DNA of 5,894 nt, taken from contig JAHEHW010000130.1 of assembly GCA_024639745.1 (NCBI GenBank), forward strand, positions 1 to 5,894, read 5' to 3'. Shown here piece after piece: positions 5,099-5,894 of the stretch. Positions within the stretch are counted from its first letter, which is position 1. Every line of letters begins with the position of its first letter. This stretch comes from Salaquimonas sp. (GTDB taxonomy: Bacteria > Pseudomonadota > Alphaproteobacteria > Rhizobiales > Rhizobiaceae). Under the pieces are notes generated by a model, which searched no databases, was not told the DNA's origin, and saw only the letters and a program-made list of their open reading frames with translations. A program made the translations under genes and the position numbers.

Positions 5099-5894
5099 AC
5101 CCAATCACCAGCGGAGCGAAGAGCAGGGCAAGGCAAGTCAGCGTACCGAATAAAGGCACGATAAGCGGAACGCGAAAACCGTTTTCCGGAATGGGATCAC
5201 CCCGCATTTTGATACGGAAAAGAGCCAGGTTGACCAGCGCAAAAACGCTGAGGATGATCTGTGACGTCCATTGCGCGAGTTGGTCGAGTTGAACCAATAA
5301 CGCGAATGCCAGCATGACGACGGTGATCAAACCGGTTGCGATATAGGGTGTCCGGGTAGTCGGGTGCACCCTGGAAAGAAAATGCGGTAGGTGACCTTTG
5401 CTTGATAGGCCATAAGCTACACGGGCTGCCATGATCACCTGAATAACGACCCCGTTCATCGTTGCGAAAATCGCAATGATCGTAATAACCAATGGCGAGA
5501 ATCCGGTAAGCCTTTCGAACAGCAGGCCGATCGGCGCCCGCGATGCGGCAAGTTCCGCTATTGGCAGGGTATTAAGCGCCACTATTGTCACAAGCCAATA
5601 GATTATCGTCACCATGACCAGGCTGATTCCGATCGCGCAAGGCATCATTCTTGCGGGATCGACTGCCTCTTCGACAAGATTCACGACATCGTCGAAACCG
5701 ATAAACGCAAAATATGCGATCACGCTAGCTGAGAGAATCCCCGCGATCGCGACGCCGTCATCAGGAGCAGGAAGGGTATTTGGGACCATCCTAAACATGC
5801 CCGGATCGGACCAGATCCCGGCGGCTATGATAGCAAGCAGACCACCCACTTCAAGCACGGTTAGGATCGCGGCGAAGCTAACTGATTCTTTGAT
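5097..5894 (-). CDS. APC-superfamily amino acid/polyamine-type permease, C-terminal part (5' end beyond window)
   Basis: The frame is open from the right edge to a TGA at 5099-5097, giving 265 visible residues; the codons up to 5894 (IKESVSFAAILT) continue the protein, so the GTG at 5858 is not its start. About seven hydrophobic membrane segments are visible, at roughly residues 8-28, 48-67, 86-107, 133-160, 183-201, 208-226 and 242-265. These would correspond to the second half of a 12-segment transporter. The segment FAFIGFDDVVNLVEEAVDPAR (62-82, split here as FAFIGFDD and VVNLVEEAVDPAR) is the characteristic helix-6 and loop sequence of APC amino acid permeases. RMPGDP-like basic residues and an FRVPLIVPLFG stretch near the end are also typical. 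It is an inner-membrane proton- or antiport-coupled carrier of unknown substrate. It converges on pcaQ and is not co-directionally linked to the regulator, so a link to aromatic catabolism is unproven. Confidence 0.85.
   Translation of the reverse strand: MKESVSFAAILTVLEVGGLLAIIAAGIWSDPGMFRMVPNTLPAPDDGVAIAGILSASVIAYFAFIGFDDVVNLVEEAVDPARMMPCAIGISLVMVTIIYWLVTIVALNTLPIAELAASRAPIGLLFERLTGFSPLVITIIAIFATMNGVVIQVIMAARVAYGLSSKGHLPHFLSRVHPTTRTPYIATGLITVVMLAFALLVQLDQLAQWTSQIILSVFALVNLALFRIKMRGDPIPENGFRVPLIVPLFGTLTCLALLFAPLVIG

Overview
This window is part of an aromatic-acid catabolism locus (4-hydroxybenzoate to protocatechuate to the beta-ketoadipate pathway). The organism is probably an alphaproteobacterium, of the Rhizobiales or Rhodobacterales kind. 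The reasons are the LysR regulator of PcaQ type divergent from the pca genes, an operator-like sequence close to the rhizobial PcaQ motif, a TRAP-type solute-binding protein in the same unit, and moderate G+C (mid-50s by eye, with an AT-rich regulatory gap). The species cannot be named from this sequence.

Layout. From about 4054 down to 1, everything lies on the minus strand and looks like one transcription unit, in the order pcaC (carboxymuconolactone decarboxylase), pcaH and pcaG (beta and alpha subunits of protocatechuate 3,4-dioxygenase), pobA (4-hydroxybenzoate 3-monooxygenase), and a TRAP transporter periplasmic binding protein. The first six codons of another gene at the left edge may be the next TRAP subunit. 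Gaps are small: pcaC and pcaH overlap by 20 bp, pcaH and pcaG are 1 bp apart, pcaG and pobA about 65 bp, pobA and the TRAP gene 34 bp. On the plus strand, 4187-5095 is the divergent regulator pcaQ. It ends 1 bp from the stop codon of a convergent minus-strand APC-family permease (5097 onward), which is cut off by the right edge.

How the genes work together (inference from families). The TRAP system probably imports an aromatic acid. PobA hydroxylates 4-hydroxybenzoate to protocatechuate, PcaHG opens the ring to 3-carboxy-cis,cis-muconate, and PcaC decarboxylates gamma-carboxymuconolactone. The intermediate step (PcaB) and the next hydrolysis (PcaD) are not encoded here, so they must lie elsewhere. 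PcaQ probably activates the unit from a 20-bp near-palindrome that overlaps its own start codon.

The coding regions are ordinary family members. The points of interest are the operator placement, the non-ATG starts of pcaC and pobA, the unusual gene order, a 17-bp repeat inside pcaH, and the abutting convergent gene ends. No RNA gene, insertion sequence, CRISPR array or convincing intrinsic terminator was found. The longest non-coding stretch is the 132-bp pcaC/pcaQ gap.
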